DNA of 64,000 bases from NCBI RefSeq assembly GCF_003428645.1, contig NZ_QVQH01000015.1, positions 1 through 64,000 of the forward strand. Direction: 5' to 3'. Made by a program: the position numbers and the translations under genes. The notes beneath the pieces are model-generated. The model saw only the letters and a list, made by a program, of their open reading frames with translations, ran no database searches and was not told the origin of the DNA. Below, in pieces: positions 24,289 to 32,341 of this stretch (the first letter of the stretch is position 1; every line of letters begins with the position of its first letter). Source of the stretch: Geodermatophilus marinus. GTDB taxonomy: Bacteria; Actinomycetota; Actinomycetes; Mycobacteriales; Geodermatophilaceae.

Positions 24289-25557
24289 GTGCCCGCCGAC
24301 CGCCCGCAGCAGGCCCGCCCGGATCCCCGGGCGGGCCTGCTGCTGCCCGCCGTCCTGCTCGCCGGCCTCAACCTGCGGGGGGCGATCGCGGCGGTGTCCC
24401 CGGTCCTGCCCGAGGTCCGCGGCGACCTCGGCCTCTCCGCGGCCGCGGCGGGCCTGGTCACCACGCTGCCGGTGCTCTGCTTCGCCGTGCTCGCCCCGCC
24501 CGCCGCCTGGCTGGGCCGCCGGGTGCGGGCGGAGACCGCCGTGCTCGCCGGGCTGCTGGCCGTCGCGGCCGGCACGGTGCTGCGGGTCCTCGACGGGCCG
24601 GCGGTGCTGCTGGCCGGCACCGCCGTCATCGGGGCCGGGATGACGGTCGGCAACGTGCTGCTGCCGGCGGTGACCAAGCGCGGTTTCGGGGCGCGCGCCG
24701 GCACGGTCACCGGGCTCTACACCGGGGCGCTGGCCGCCGGCGCCGCGGTCATGGCCGGCCTGACCGGCCCCCTGGCCGCGCTGACCGGCTGGCGGGTGGC
24801 GCTGGCCTCCTGGGCGGCGCTGGCCCTGGCTGCCGCGGCGGTGTGGGCGGGAGCGACGCGGGCCCCCGCCGCTCCCGGGGTCCCCGCGGCCCCCGCCGAG
24901 CCGGCGGCCCCGGTCGACGGCGCGGCGGGCGGGGTCCGGGTGTGGCGGTCGTCGACGGCGTGGGCGGTCGCGGTCGTGCTGGCCCTCCAGTCGGCCCTCT
25001 ACTACGCGGTCACCACCTGGCTGCCGACGCTGCTGGTGGACGAGACCGCCGGCGGGCTGCGCGCGGCGACGGTGGCGGCGACGCTGTTCCAGGTGCTGGG
25101 CATCCCGGCGACGCTGGTCGTGCCCGCCCTGCTCGCGCGGCAGCGCCGGCACGGCCGGTCCGGGCAGCGGGCGCTGGGCCTGGCGGTCACCGCGGCCTGG
25201 ACGCTGCTCCCGGTCGGCCTGCTGGTCGCCCCGGCCGCCTGGCCGGTCTGGGTGGTGGCGGGCGGCCTGGCCCAGGGGGCGGGGATCTCGCTGGCGTTCA
25301 CCCTCGTCGTGCTCCGGGCCGGCGACGAGGCCGTGGTGCGCCGGCTGTCGGGCATGTCGCAGCTGGTCGGGTACTCGGTCGGCGCGGCGGGGCCGCTCGT
25401 CGTCGGGGCCCTCCGCGCGGCCACCGGCGGCTGGGCCGCGCCGCTGCTGGTGCTGGTCGGCTGCGGCGCGGGCTACGCCGCCGCGGTCGTCGTCGCCGGC
25501 CGCCCGGTCACCCTCGGGCTTCTACATCGTGGAAGTCGAGTCGCGCGGACCCCGTGA
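24289..25557 (+). CDS. MFS transporter, CynX/NimT-like (second)
   Basis: This 422-residue protein has about twelve hydrophobic helices and the branch motif LNLRGAIAAVSPVLPEVR near the N terminus. It is a paralogue of the carrier at 9216-10577. A proline/alanine-rich cytoplasmic loop (about 190-215) separates the two halves. GTG 24289 is the first start after the binding-protein stop. The 3' end contains the palindrome thought to control vanA. The substrate is probably an aromatic acid, by context. Confidence 0.85.
   Translation: MPADRPQQARPDPRAGLLLPAVLLAGLNLRGAIAAVSPVLPEVRGDLGLSAAAAGLVTTLPVLCFAVLAPPAAWLGRRVRAETAVLAGLLAVAAGTVLRVLDGPAVLLAGTAVIGAGMTVGNVLLPAVTKRGFGARAGTVTGLYTGALAAGAAVMAGLTGPLAALTGWRVALASWAALALAAAAVWAGATRAPAAPGVPAAPAEPAAPVDGAAGGVRVWRSSTAWAVAVVLALQSALYYAVTTWLPTLLVDETAGGLRAATVAATLFQVLGIPATLVVPALLARQRRHGRSGQRALGLAVTAAWTLLPVGLLVAPAAWPVWVVAGGLAQGAGISLAFTLVVLRAGDEAVVRRLSGMSQLVGYSVGAAGPLVVGALRAATGGWAAPLLVLVGCGAGYAAAVVVAGRPVTLGLLHRGSRVARTP
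25519..25535. promoter_or_regulatory. 17-bp inverted repeat upstream of vanA, candidate operator
   Basis: CTTCTACATCGTGGAAG pairs CTTC-x-AC with GT-x-GAAG around a three-base centre, with one mismatch. It lies inside the end of the MFS gene, 72 bases before the vanA start. The IclR regulator encoded after vanB is the obvious candidate to bind it. Confidence 0.5.
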
Positions 25558-25606
25558 CGGCGGTCACCGTGGTCACGGACACGGAGGCAGCGGGAGGGGC
25601 ACGAGC

Positions 25607-26680
25607 ATGACGTCGATCGTCCGGGACCAGTGGTACGTGGCCGCTTACGGCCGCGAGATCGGGCGGGACCTGTTCAGCCGCACGATCTGCGGGGAGTCGA
25701 TCCTCTTCTGGCGCACCGAGGCCGGCCGGGTCACGGCGATGAGCGACCGCTGCGTGCACCGGCGGTTCCCGCTGTCGCAGGCCCCCAGCCACCTCGACGG
25801 CGACCGCGTGGTGTGCGGCTACCACGGCTTCACCTACGGCGCCGACGGCGTGTGCGTGGCCGTCCCCGGGCAGACCCGCGTCCCGCGCACGGCGCGGCTG
25901 CGGTCCTACCCGGTGGTCGAGCAGGACTCCTTCGTCTGGGTCTTCATCGGCGACCCGGACAAGGCCGGGGCCACCCGCATCCCGCGCGCGCCCTGGCTGG
26001 ACCAGGAGGGCTGGACGACGGTCAGCGGGATGGAACCGCTCAAGGCCCGCGCCAGCCTGCTCGTCGACAACCTCATGGACCTCTCCCACGAGACCTACCT
26101 GCACGGCGGCTACATCGGCACGCCCGAGGTGGCGGACACGCCGATCACCACCGAGGTCGACGACGAGGCCGGGATCGTCTACGTCTCCCGGCACATGGAC
26201 GACGCCGAGTGCCCGCCCTTCTACGCGAAGAGCACCGGCATCGAGGGCCGGATCACCCGCTGGCAGGACATCGAGTTCACCCCGCCCTGCCTGTACAAGC
26301 TGCACAGCCGGGTCGCGCCGGTCGGCGTGCTGCCGCACGAGGACGGCACCGACCCCGACGCCTTCCACGTCGAGGTCGTCTACGCGATCACGCCGGAGAC
26401 CGAGCGCTCCACCCACGACTTCTGGGCCGTCGCGCGCGACTTCGCCCTCGACGACGAGTCGGTGTCGGACTTCCTGCGGGAGAGCAACCGGACCGTCGTC
26501 CTCCAGGACGTCACCGCCCTCGACGTCCTCGAGGAGGTGCTCACCGGCGAGCCCGACGGCTACCAGGAGCTGTCGATCAACATCGACACCGGCGGGCTGG
26601 CCGCGCGCCGGATGATCGCCCGGCTGGCCGAGCAGGCCTCCGGGGCGCCGGCCGCGGCGGCCGTGCCGGCGGGCCGGTGA
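25607..26680 (+). CDS. vanA: Vanillate O-demethylase, Rieske oxygenase subunit
   Basis: This 357-residue Rieske non-haem iron oxygenase removes the methyl group of vanillate as formaldehyde, giving protocatechuate for the pca operon. The [2Fe-2S] ligands are Cys49, His51, Cys70 and His73. The mononuclear iron histidines are His161 and His166 in DNLMDLSHETYLHGG, with an aspartate expected further on. ATG 25607 follows GGGAGGGG. The gene overlaps the small downstream orf by four bases. A related aromatic ether or 3-O-methylgallate substrate cannot be ruled out. Confidence 0.9.
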   Translation: MTSIVRDQWYVAAYGREIGRDLFSRTICGESILFWRTEAGRVTAMSDRCVHRRFPLSQAPSHLDGDRVVCGYHGFTYGADGVCVAVPGQTRVPRTARLRSYPVVEQDSFVWVFIGDPDKAGATRIPRAPWLDQEGWTTVSGMEPLKARASLLVDNLMDLSHETYLHGGYIGTPEVADTPITTEVDDEAGIVYVSRHMDDAECPPFYAKSTGIEGRITRWQDIEFTPPCLYKLHSRVAPVGVLPHEDGTDPDAFHVEVVYAITPETERSTHDFWAVARDFALDDESVSDFLRESNRTVVLQDVTALDVLEEVLTGEPDGYQELSINIDTGGLAARRMIARLAEQASGAPAAAAVPAGR

Positions 26681-26964
26681 CCGGCGGCATGAGCCTGCCC
26701 CCGCCGCGCCACGTGCTCGGCGGGGAGCGGGTGCTCCGGGTGAACTGGCTGCCGGGCTCGGACCGGCTGCGCGGCCGGTGCCACTGCGGCGCCGAGGCCG
26801 AGGGCGAGGACCCGACGGCCATGTGGGAGTGGCTGCTCGCCCACCCCGACCACCCCGCCGGGGGGCCCGACGCCCCCGTCGTCCCGGACGTGCTGCCGCC
26901 GCCGCCCGCGCACCGGGTGAGCGACCCGGCCGTCATCCGGCGCCGGACCCCGGTCCTGGTCTGA
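26677..26964 (+). CDS. Small conserved-context protein between vanA and vanB (95 aa)
   Basis: GTG 26677 sits in the vanA stop (GTGA); ATG 26689 is an alternative. The protein is short, proline-rich at its C terminus, and carries one CxC pair in GRCHCGAE, followed by an acidic stretch and MWEWLLAHPDHP. No membrane segment is seen. Two cysteines alone do not make a zinc ribbon or iron-sulphur site. The strict placement between oxygenase and reductase suggests an accessory role, but no family is recognised. Confidence 0.65.
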   Translation: MTGGMSLPPPRHVLGGERVLRVNWLPGSDRLRGRCHCGAEAEGEDPTAMWEWLLAHPDHPAGGPDAPVVPDVLPPPPAHRVSDPAVIRRRTPVLV

Positions 26965-26986
26965 CCCCGAGGAGGGCAGAACCCCC

Positions 26987-27949
26987 GTGCACAGCACCCA
27001 CGACGAGGTCGACCTGCGGCTGCAGGTGGCCTCCCGGACCGACGGCGCCGAGGGCGTCGTCGTGCTGGAGCTGCGCGACCCCGGCGGTGCCGAGCTGCCC
27101 GCCTGGGGGCCCGGCGCGCACGTCGACCTCAACCTGGGCAACGGCATGACCCGCCAGTACTCGCTGTGCGGCGACCCGGCCGACCGGTCGACGTGGCGGG
27201 TCGCGGTGCTGCGCGAGCCCGACGGCCGGGGCGGGTCGGCGTACGTGCACGAGGCGGTCCGGGAGGGCGACACCGTCGACGTCCGGGGCCCGCGCAACCA
27301 CTTCCCGCTGGTGCCCGCGCCGCGGTACGTGTTCGTCGCCGGCGGCATCGGCATCACGCCGATCCTCCCGATGGTCGCCGCCGCCGACGCCGCCGGTGCC
27401 GCCTGGGAGCTGCACTACGGCGGGCGCAGCCGCCGGTCGATGGCCTTCCTGGAGTCGCTGGAGGAGGCCACCGGCACCACCGTCACGCTGCACCCCCAGG
27501 ACGAGGTCGGGCTCATCGACCTGCCCGCGGTCCTGGGCACGCCGCAGGAGGGCACGCTGGTCTACTGCTGCGGCCCCGAGCCGCTGCTGCAGGCGGTCGA
27601 GCAGCAGTGCGCCGCCTGGCCCGAGGGCAGCCTGCACGTCGAGCGGTTCAGCCCCAAGGAGTTCGGCGAGCCGGTGTTCCACGACTCCTTCGAGGTGGAG
27701 CTGGCCACCAGCGGGCTGACCCTCACCGTGCCCCCGGACCGGAGCATCCTGGAGGTCGTCGAGGACGCCGGGGTGCCGGTGCTCTCCTCGTGCACGGAGG
27801 GGACGTGCGGGACGTGCGAGACGCCGGTGCTGGAGGGCGAGGTCGACCACCGCGACTCCCTGCTGACCCCGGCCGAGCAGGCGGCCAACGACACGATGTT
27901 CATCTGCGTGTCGAGAGCCGCGTGCCCGAGGCTGGTCCTGGAGCTCTGA
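26987..27949 (+). CDS. vanB: Vanillate O-demethylase, flavin/iron-sulphur reductase subunit
   Basis: This 320-residue electron donor to VanA belongs to the phthalate-dioxygenase-reductase type. An N-terminal flavin barrel (RQYSLCGDP near residues 48-56) and a NAD domain (VFVAGGIGITPILPMV near 113-128) are followed by a C-terminal plant-type ferredoxin with Cys269, Cys274, Cys277 and Cys307. GTG 26987 follows GAGGAGGG. The 3' end overlaps the iclR start by 28 bases. Confidence 0.92.
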   Translation: MHSTHDEVDLRLQVASRTDGAEGVVVLELRDPGGAELPAWGPGAHVDLNLGNGMTRQYSLCGDPADRSTWRVAVLREPDGRGGSAYVHEAVREGDTVDVRGPRNHFPLVPAPRYVFVAGGIGITPILPMVAAADAAGAAWELHYGGRSRRSMAFLESLEEATGTTVTLHPQDEVGLIDLPAVLGTPQEGTLVYCCGPEPLLQAVEQQCAAWPEGSLHVERFSPKEFGEPVFHDSFEVELATSGLTLTVPPDRSILEVVEDAGVPVLSSCTEGTCGTCETPVLEGEVDHRDSLLTPAEQAANDTMFICVSRAACPRLVLEL

Positions 27950-28770
27950 GCCGCGGCGTCGACGAGGCGCGGGGGCCGCGACGGACGTCGGGCGGGAAGC
28001 TGCTCGCCGTCCTCGACGCCTTCAGCCGCGAGCGTCCCGCGCTGACCCTCTCCGAGATCGCCCGCGCCACCGGCGTGCCGCTGTCGACCGCGCACCGGCT
28101 GGTCGGCGAGCTGCACCGCTGGGGCGGCCTGGAGCGGGACGGCGACGGCCGCTTCCGCGTCGGGCTGCGGCTGTGGGAGCTCGGCGCGCTGGCGCCCCGC
28201 GGGCTGGGCCTGCGGGAGGCGGCGCTGCCGTTCATGGAGGACCTCTACGAGGTGACCCACCAGAACGTGCAGCTCGCCGTGCGCGACGACGTCGAGGTGG
28301 TGTTCGTCGAGCGGTTCGCCGCCCGGGACGCCGTCACCGTCCTCACCCGGGTCGGCGGCCGGTTCGCGCTGCCCCCGACCGGCGTGGGCCTGGTGCTGCT
28401 GGCGCACGCGCCCGCGGAGGTGCAGGAGCGGGTGCTCGCCGCGCCGCTGACCCGGTACACCGCCCACACGATCACCGACCCGCGCCAGCTGCGGCGGGTG
28501 CTGGCGGAGGTCCGGCGCACCGGGCAGGCGGTCAGCGACCGGCAGGTCACCGACGACGCGGTGTCCGTGGCCGCCCCCATCCACCTGCGCGACACCGTCG
28601 TCGCGGCCCTGTCGGTCGTGGTCCGCGGCGACGGGCCGGCCGCCGTCCGCGCCGTGACCCCGGGTGTGCGGACCGCCGCCCGGGGCATCTCCCGGGTGCT
28701 CACCCAGTCCGCCGGCGCCGCGTGGCCGGTGGACCCACCGGACGCCGGCCCGGACCGGCCCGCCCCCTGA
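27922..28770 (+). CDS. IclR-family regulator of the van genes
   Basis: This 282-residue IclR protein has a helix-turn-helix at about 25-85 (SEIARATGVPLSTAHRLVGE) and an effector domain. The C-terminal 20 residues are proline-rich. GTG 27922 overlaps vanB by 28 bases; no later ATG/GTG precedes the helix-turn-helix at a plausible distance. It resembles the pob/pca IclR at 2314-3093 in its DNA-binding region. It probably controls vanA-orf-vanB and itself through the repeat at 25519. Confidence 0.84.
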   Translation: MPEAGPGALSRGVDEARGPRRTSGGKLLAVLDAFSRERPALTLSEIARATGVPLSTAHRLVGELHRWGGLERDGDGRFRVGLRLWELGALAPRGLGLREAALPFMEDLYEVTHQNVQLAVRDDVEVVFVERFAARDAVTVLTRVGGRFALPPTGVGLVLLAHAPAEVQERVLAAPLTRYTAHTITDPRQLRRVLAEVRRTGQAVSDRQVTDDAVSVAAPIHLRDTVVAALSVVVRGDGPAAVRAVTPGVRTAARGISRVLTQSAGAAWPVDPPDAGPDRPAP

Positions 28771-28792
28771 CCCGCACCCGAGGAGAGCGCCC

Positions 28793-29899
28793 GTGAGGAC
28801 CACCACCGCCGCCGTCGTCGAGGAGCTGCACGGCCCGTTCGTCGTCCGCGAGGTCGAGATCGACGACCCCGGCCCCGGGGACGTGCTGGTGCAGGTGGCG
28901 GCCAGCGGCTTCTGCCACACCGACGGGATCGCCCGCGACGGCGACCTGCCCTTCCCGCTGCCCGGTGTCCTGGGCCACGAGGGCGCCGGCACGGTGGTGG
29001 CGGTGGGGGAGGGGGTGACCGGGGTCCGGGAGGGGCAGGCGGTCGTGCTCGGCTGGCCGTGGTGCGGGGAGTGCCGCAACTGCCTGGCCGGGGAACCGCG
29101 CTACTGCCTGCGGTTGGGCGAGCTGGTCGGCGGCGGCTCCCGGCCCGGCGGCGCGTCGTCCCTGCGGACGGCGGACGGCGCCCCGCTGGCCAGCCACTTC
29201 TTCGGCCAGTCGTCCTTCGCCGGGTACGCCATGACCACCGCGTCCGCGCTGGTGCCGGTGCCCGACGGCCTCCCGGTCGAGCTGATGGGCCCGCTGGCCT
29301 GCGGCCTGGCCACCGGCGCCGGCGCGGTGTTCAACACCCTCCGCCCGGAGCCCGGGACCTCGATCGTGGTCTACGGGGCCGGCACCGTCGGCCTTGCCGC
29401 GGTGATGGCCGCCCGCAACTCCGCCGCCACCACGATCATCGCCGTCGACCGACACCCCGGCCGGCTCCGGGTGGCCGAGGACCTCGGCGCCACCCACGTC
29501 GTCGACGCGACCGGCACCGACCCGGTGCAGGCGGTGCAGGACATCTGCGGCGGGCCGGCCGACGCCGCCCTCGACTGCACCGGCGTCGTCCCCGTCGTCC
29601 GCCAGGCGATCGACTCGGTCGGCATGCTGGGCACCGCCCTGCTCATCGGCGGCGCCCCGGCCGGGGCGGAGTTCTCCGCCGACCACCTGACCACGCTGTG
29701 GGGCAAGACCATCCGCGGCACGCTGGGCGGCAGCGGCCGCGGGCAGGCGCTGATCGCCGCCCTCATGGACCTCCACGCCCAGGGCCGGTTCCCCTTCGAC
29801 CGACTGGTGGAGTTCTTCCCGCTCGACCGCATCGAGGACGCCGTGGAGGCCTCCTACAGCGGGGCGGTGGTCAAGCCGGTGCTGCGCATGCCCGGCTGA
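28793..29899 (+). CDS. Zinc-dependent alcohol dehydrogenase (aryl-alcohol or formaldehyde type)
   Basis: This is a 368-residue medium-chain dehydrogenase. The catalytic zinc Cys lies in ASGFCHTDG and GHEGAG follows. The structural zinc is held by CGECRNCLAGEPRYC, and the NAD motif is GAGTVGLAAV. GTG 28793 follows GAGGAGA. Downstream of vanAB it could oxidise formaldehyde released by demethylation or an aromatic alcohol such as vanillyl alcohol. Sequence alone does not choose between them. Confidence 0.85.
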   Translation: MRTTTAAVVEELHGPFVVREVEIDDPGPGDVLVQVAASGFCHTDGIARDGDLPFPLPGVLGHEGAGTVVAVGEGVTGVREGQAVVLGWPWCGECRNCLAGEPRYCLRLGELVGGGSRPGGASSLRTADGAPLASHFFGQSSFAGYAMTTASALVPVPDGLPVELMGPLACGLATGAGAVFNTLRPEPGTSIVVYGAGTVGLAAVMAARNSAATTIIAVDRHPGRLRVAEDLGATHVVDATGTDPVQAVQDICGGPADAALDCTGVVPVVRQAIDSVGMLGTALLIGGAPAGAEFSADHLTTLWGKTIRGTLGGSGRGQALIAALMDLHAQGRFPFDRLVEFFPLDRIEDAVEASYSGAVVKPVLRMPG

Positions 29900-30001
29900 C
29901 CGGACGTCACCGCTTCGTCATGTGCGGCGGGCCGGGCGCGGGTAGGGCCTGCCCGGGCGTGCGTCGGGCGTGCCCGCCACCCGCCCGGGAGGAGCCGTTC
30001 G

Positions 30002-31231
30002 GTGCTGGTCGACGTGACCCTGGCCGCCGCCGGCCTGCTGGGGCTGGCCGTGGCGGCGCTGTCGGGGCGGCTGCGCACGTACCCGCTCTCCGAGCCCGCC
30101 CTCGGCCTGCTCGTCGGCGTGCTGCTGGGCCCGCAGGTGCTCGGGGTCCTGGACCTGCCGACGCTGGTCGAGGACCACGGGTGGCTGCACACCGCCACGC
30201 GGCTGCTGCTGGCGATCTCGGTCATGGCCGTCGCGCTCCGCTACCCGTTCGGTGCGGCCCGCACCCGGCTGCGCCCCGTGCTGCTCCTGCTCGCGGTGGT
30301 CATGCCGGTCATGGCCCTCGTGAGCGCGTCCCTCGCCGCGGGGCTGCTCGGCGCCGGCCTCGGCACCGCCCTGCTCCTCGGTGCCGCCCTCGCCCCGACC
30401 GACCCGGTGCTGGCTTCGAACGTGGTCACCGGCGTTCCCGCCGAGCGGGACCTGCCCGACCGCGACCGCCAGGTGCTCTCGCTGGAGTCCGGCGCCAACG
30501 ACGGCCTGGCGCTGCCGCTGGTGCTGGTGGCCCTGGCGCTCGCGGGGGCCGACGCCCTCGGCGCCGCCCTGGCCGAGTCGCTGTGGCAGGTCGCCGGCGC
30601 CGTCCTGCTCGGGGTGCCCGCGGGCCGGCTCGGCGCCCGCGCGCTCCGCGCGGGTGAGCGGCACGGCTCGACCGACCCCGCGCCGCGGCTGATGTTCACC
30701 GCCGTCCTCGCGCTCGCCGTCCTCGGTGCGTCGGGGATCGTGCACGTCGACGGGATCCTGGCCGTCTTCGTCACCGGGCTGGCGTTCAACCTGGCCAGCA
30801 CCGGGACCGAGCGCACCGACGACGCCCCCGTCGACGAGGCGGTCAACCGGTTCCTGGTGCTGCCCCTCTTCGTCGCGGTCGGTGCGGCGCTGCCGTGGGC
30901 GGCCTGGGCCGACCTCGGCTGGCGCGGCCCGGCGCTGGTCGTCGCCGTGCTGCTCCTGCGGCGGCTGCCGGTGGTGTGGCTGCTGCGCCGGCCGCTCGGG
31001 CTGGGCCGCCCGGACGCGGCCTTCCTCGGCTGGTTCGGCCCGATCGGGGTCTCGGCGCTGTTCTACCTCGCGCTGGAGGCCGAGCGGCTCGGGGCCGAGC
31101 CGTTGGTCCTGGCCGCCGGGAGCCTGGTGGTGGCCGCGAGCACGCTCGTCCACGGCGTCACCTCGGCGCCCGGGCGCGTCCTGTACCGACGGTGGACCGG
31201 TGACCGGGACCCCTCCCGGCGGCCGGCCTGA
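30002..31231 (+). CDS. CPA1-type cation:proton antiporter (NhaP-like)
   Basis: This 409-residue membrane protein has about twelve helices. LAPTDPVLASNV carries the ATDPV-like ion-binding aspartate, and LESGANDGLALP matches the NhaP ESxxNDG motif. It exchanges Na+ or K+ for protons. GTG 30002 follows GGGAGGAG. The DUF421 gene starts 17 bases after the stop, so the two are probably co-transcribed. Confidence 0.88.
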   Translation: MLVDVTLAAAGLLGLAVAALSGRLRTYPLSEPALGLLVGVLLGPQVLGVLDLPTLVEDHGWLHTATRLLLAISVMAVALRYPFGAARTRLRPVLLLLAVVMPVMALVSASLAAGLLGAGLGTALLLGAALAPTDPVLASNVVTGVPAERDLPDRDRQVLSLESGANDGLALPLVLVALALAGADALGAALAESLWQVAGAVLLGVPAGRLGARALRAGERHGSTDPAPRLMFTAVLALAVLGASGIVHVDGILAVFVTGLAFNLASTGTERTDDAPVDEAVNRFLVLPLFVAVGAALPWAAWADLGWRGPALVVAVLLLRRLPVVWLLRRPLGLGRPDAAFLGWFGPIGVSALFYLALEAERLGAEPLVLAAGSLVVAASTLVHGVTSAPGRVLYRRWTGDRDPSRRPA

Positions 31232-31248
31232 ACGAGAGGACGACGGAC

Positions 31249-31764
31249 ATGTGGTTCGACTCCTGGTCCGACCTCGGGCGGATCGCCGCCGTCGGGGCGA
31301 CCGGCTACCTGACGCTGATCGTGGTGCTGCGCCTGTCGGGCAAGCGGACGCTGGCCAAGCTGAACGCGTTCGACTTCGTCGTCACCGTCGCGCTCGGCTC
31401 CACGCTGGCCACCATCCTGCTCAGCAGCGACGTCTCCTGGGCCGAGGGAGCGGCGGCCCTCGCGCTCCTGGCGCTGCTGCAGTTCGTGGTCGCCTGGGTG
31501 ACCGTGCGCCGCCCACGGGTGCGCGGGGTCACCACCTCCCGGCCGACCCTGCTCCTGCGGGACGGCGCGGAGCTGCCCGGGGCGCTGCGGCAGCAGCGGG
31601 TGACCATCGACGAGGTCCGGCAGGCGGTGCGGGCCACCGGGACGGGCGACCTCTCGGCGGTCGCCGCCGTGGTCCTGGAGACCGACGGCACGCTCAGCGT
31701 CGTCCCGCAGGCGCAGGCCGGCGACCGGTCGGCGCTCGAGGGGGTCGACGTCCCCGGCGGGTGA
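31249..31764 (+). CDS. DUF421 (YetF-like) membrane protein
   Basis: This 171-residue protein has three N-terminal helices followed by a soluble domain of about 85 residues. The DUF421 hallmarks LRLSGKRTLAKLNAFDFVV and VALGSTLATILL are clear. Family function is unknown; YetF proteins have been linked to spore or stress physiology in Bacillus. ATG 31249 follows GAGAGGACGA. It ends two bases from the convergent lipoprotein gene. Confidence 0.88.
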   Translation: MWFDSWSDLGRIAAVGATGYLTLIVVLRLSGKRTLAKLNAFDFVVTVALGSTLATILLSSDVSWAEGAAALALLALLQFVVAWVTVRRPRVRGVTTSRPTLLLRDGAELPGALRQQRVTIDEVRQAVRATGTGDLSAVAAVVLETDGTLSVVPQAQAGDRSALEGVDVPGG

Positions 31765-31765
31765 C

Positions 31766-32341
31766 TCAGCCTGGCGTGCCGGTCGGCGTCGCGGTCACCG
31801 GCGGCCGGACCGAGCGGTAGTCACCGCGGTCGACCGGTTCCACGGTCAGCCCGGCATCGGTGGGCATCTCCAGCGGGACGCCCCCGACGACCACCCGGAC
31901 GGCGTCCACCCCCGGGAAGCCGGTCACCGTCCACACCACCTGGGCCACCGCCAGCAGCTGGTCACCCCCGCCCACGCCGGTGAACGCCCGGCTGGCCGAC
32001 AGCGTCAGGACACCCTCGAGCAGGCCGTCCTGCTCGGCCTGGCGGAGCGTCTGGGGGACCAGGGCGGTGCGCAGGCCGGCGGAGGCCTCACCCGGGGTGG
32101 GCCCGGCCACGAGCAGGTCGAGGGCCGCGTGCAGGTCGGCGGGCGCCGACCGGCGGAACACCGGCTCGAGCCGGGTGCCGCGGACGAACCACAGCTGGAC
32201 CGAGGCCCCGCCGGCGGTCGGGACACCGGCGGAGGTCCGCGTCGGCGTGGGCACCTCCACCGGCTCGGGCCGCGGCTGCACCGGCACCCCGCACCCGGCC
32301 AGGGCCAGGACCAGCAGGACGACGGCGATCAGGACCCGCAC
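31766..32341 (-). CDS. GerMN-domain lipoprotein
   Basis: This 191-residue protein has a lipoprotein signal LALAGC (Cys17) and a proline/threonine linker, then a domain with LVAGPTPGEASAGLRTALVP and LSASRAFTGVGGGDQLLAVAQVVWT typical of GerMN/sporulation-like domains. GTG 32341 overlaps the kinase gene by 13 bases. It is co-encoded with a response regulator and sensor kinase, so it may act as an extracytoplasmic partner of the sensor, as CseA lipoprotein does for CseBC in Streptomyces. That analogy is an inference from gene order. Confidence 0.82.
   Translation of the reverse strand: MRVLIAVVLLVLALAGCGVPVQPRPEPVEVPTPTRTSAGVPTAGGASVQLWFVRGTRLEPVFRRSAPADLHAALDLLVAGPTPGEASAGLRTALVPQTLRQAEQDGLLEGVLTLSASRAFTGVGGGDQLLAVAQVVWTVTGFPGVDAVRVVVGGVPLEMPTDAGLTVEPVDRGDYRSVRPPVTATPTGTPG

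Noticed and set aside
22698-25535. ATCGTGGA shared between the MarR palindrome and the vanA repeat as one regulon
   Set aside because: The match is a single eight-base half and the symmetry and arm lengths of the two sites differ; different regulators are more likely.
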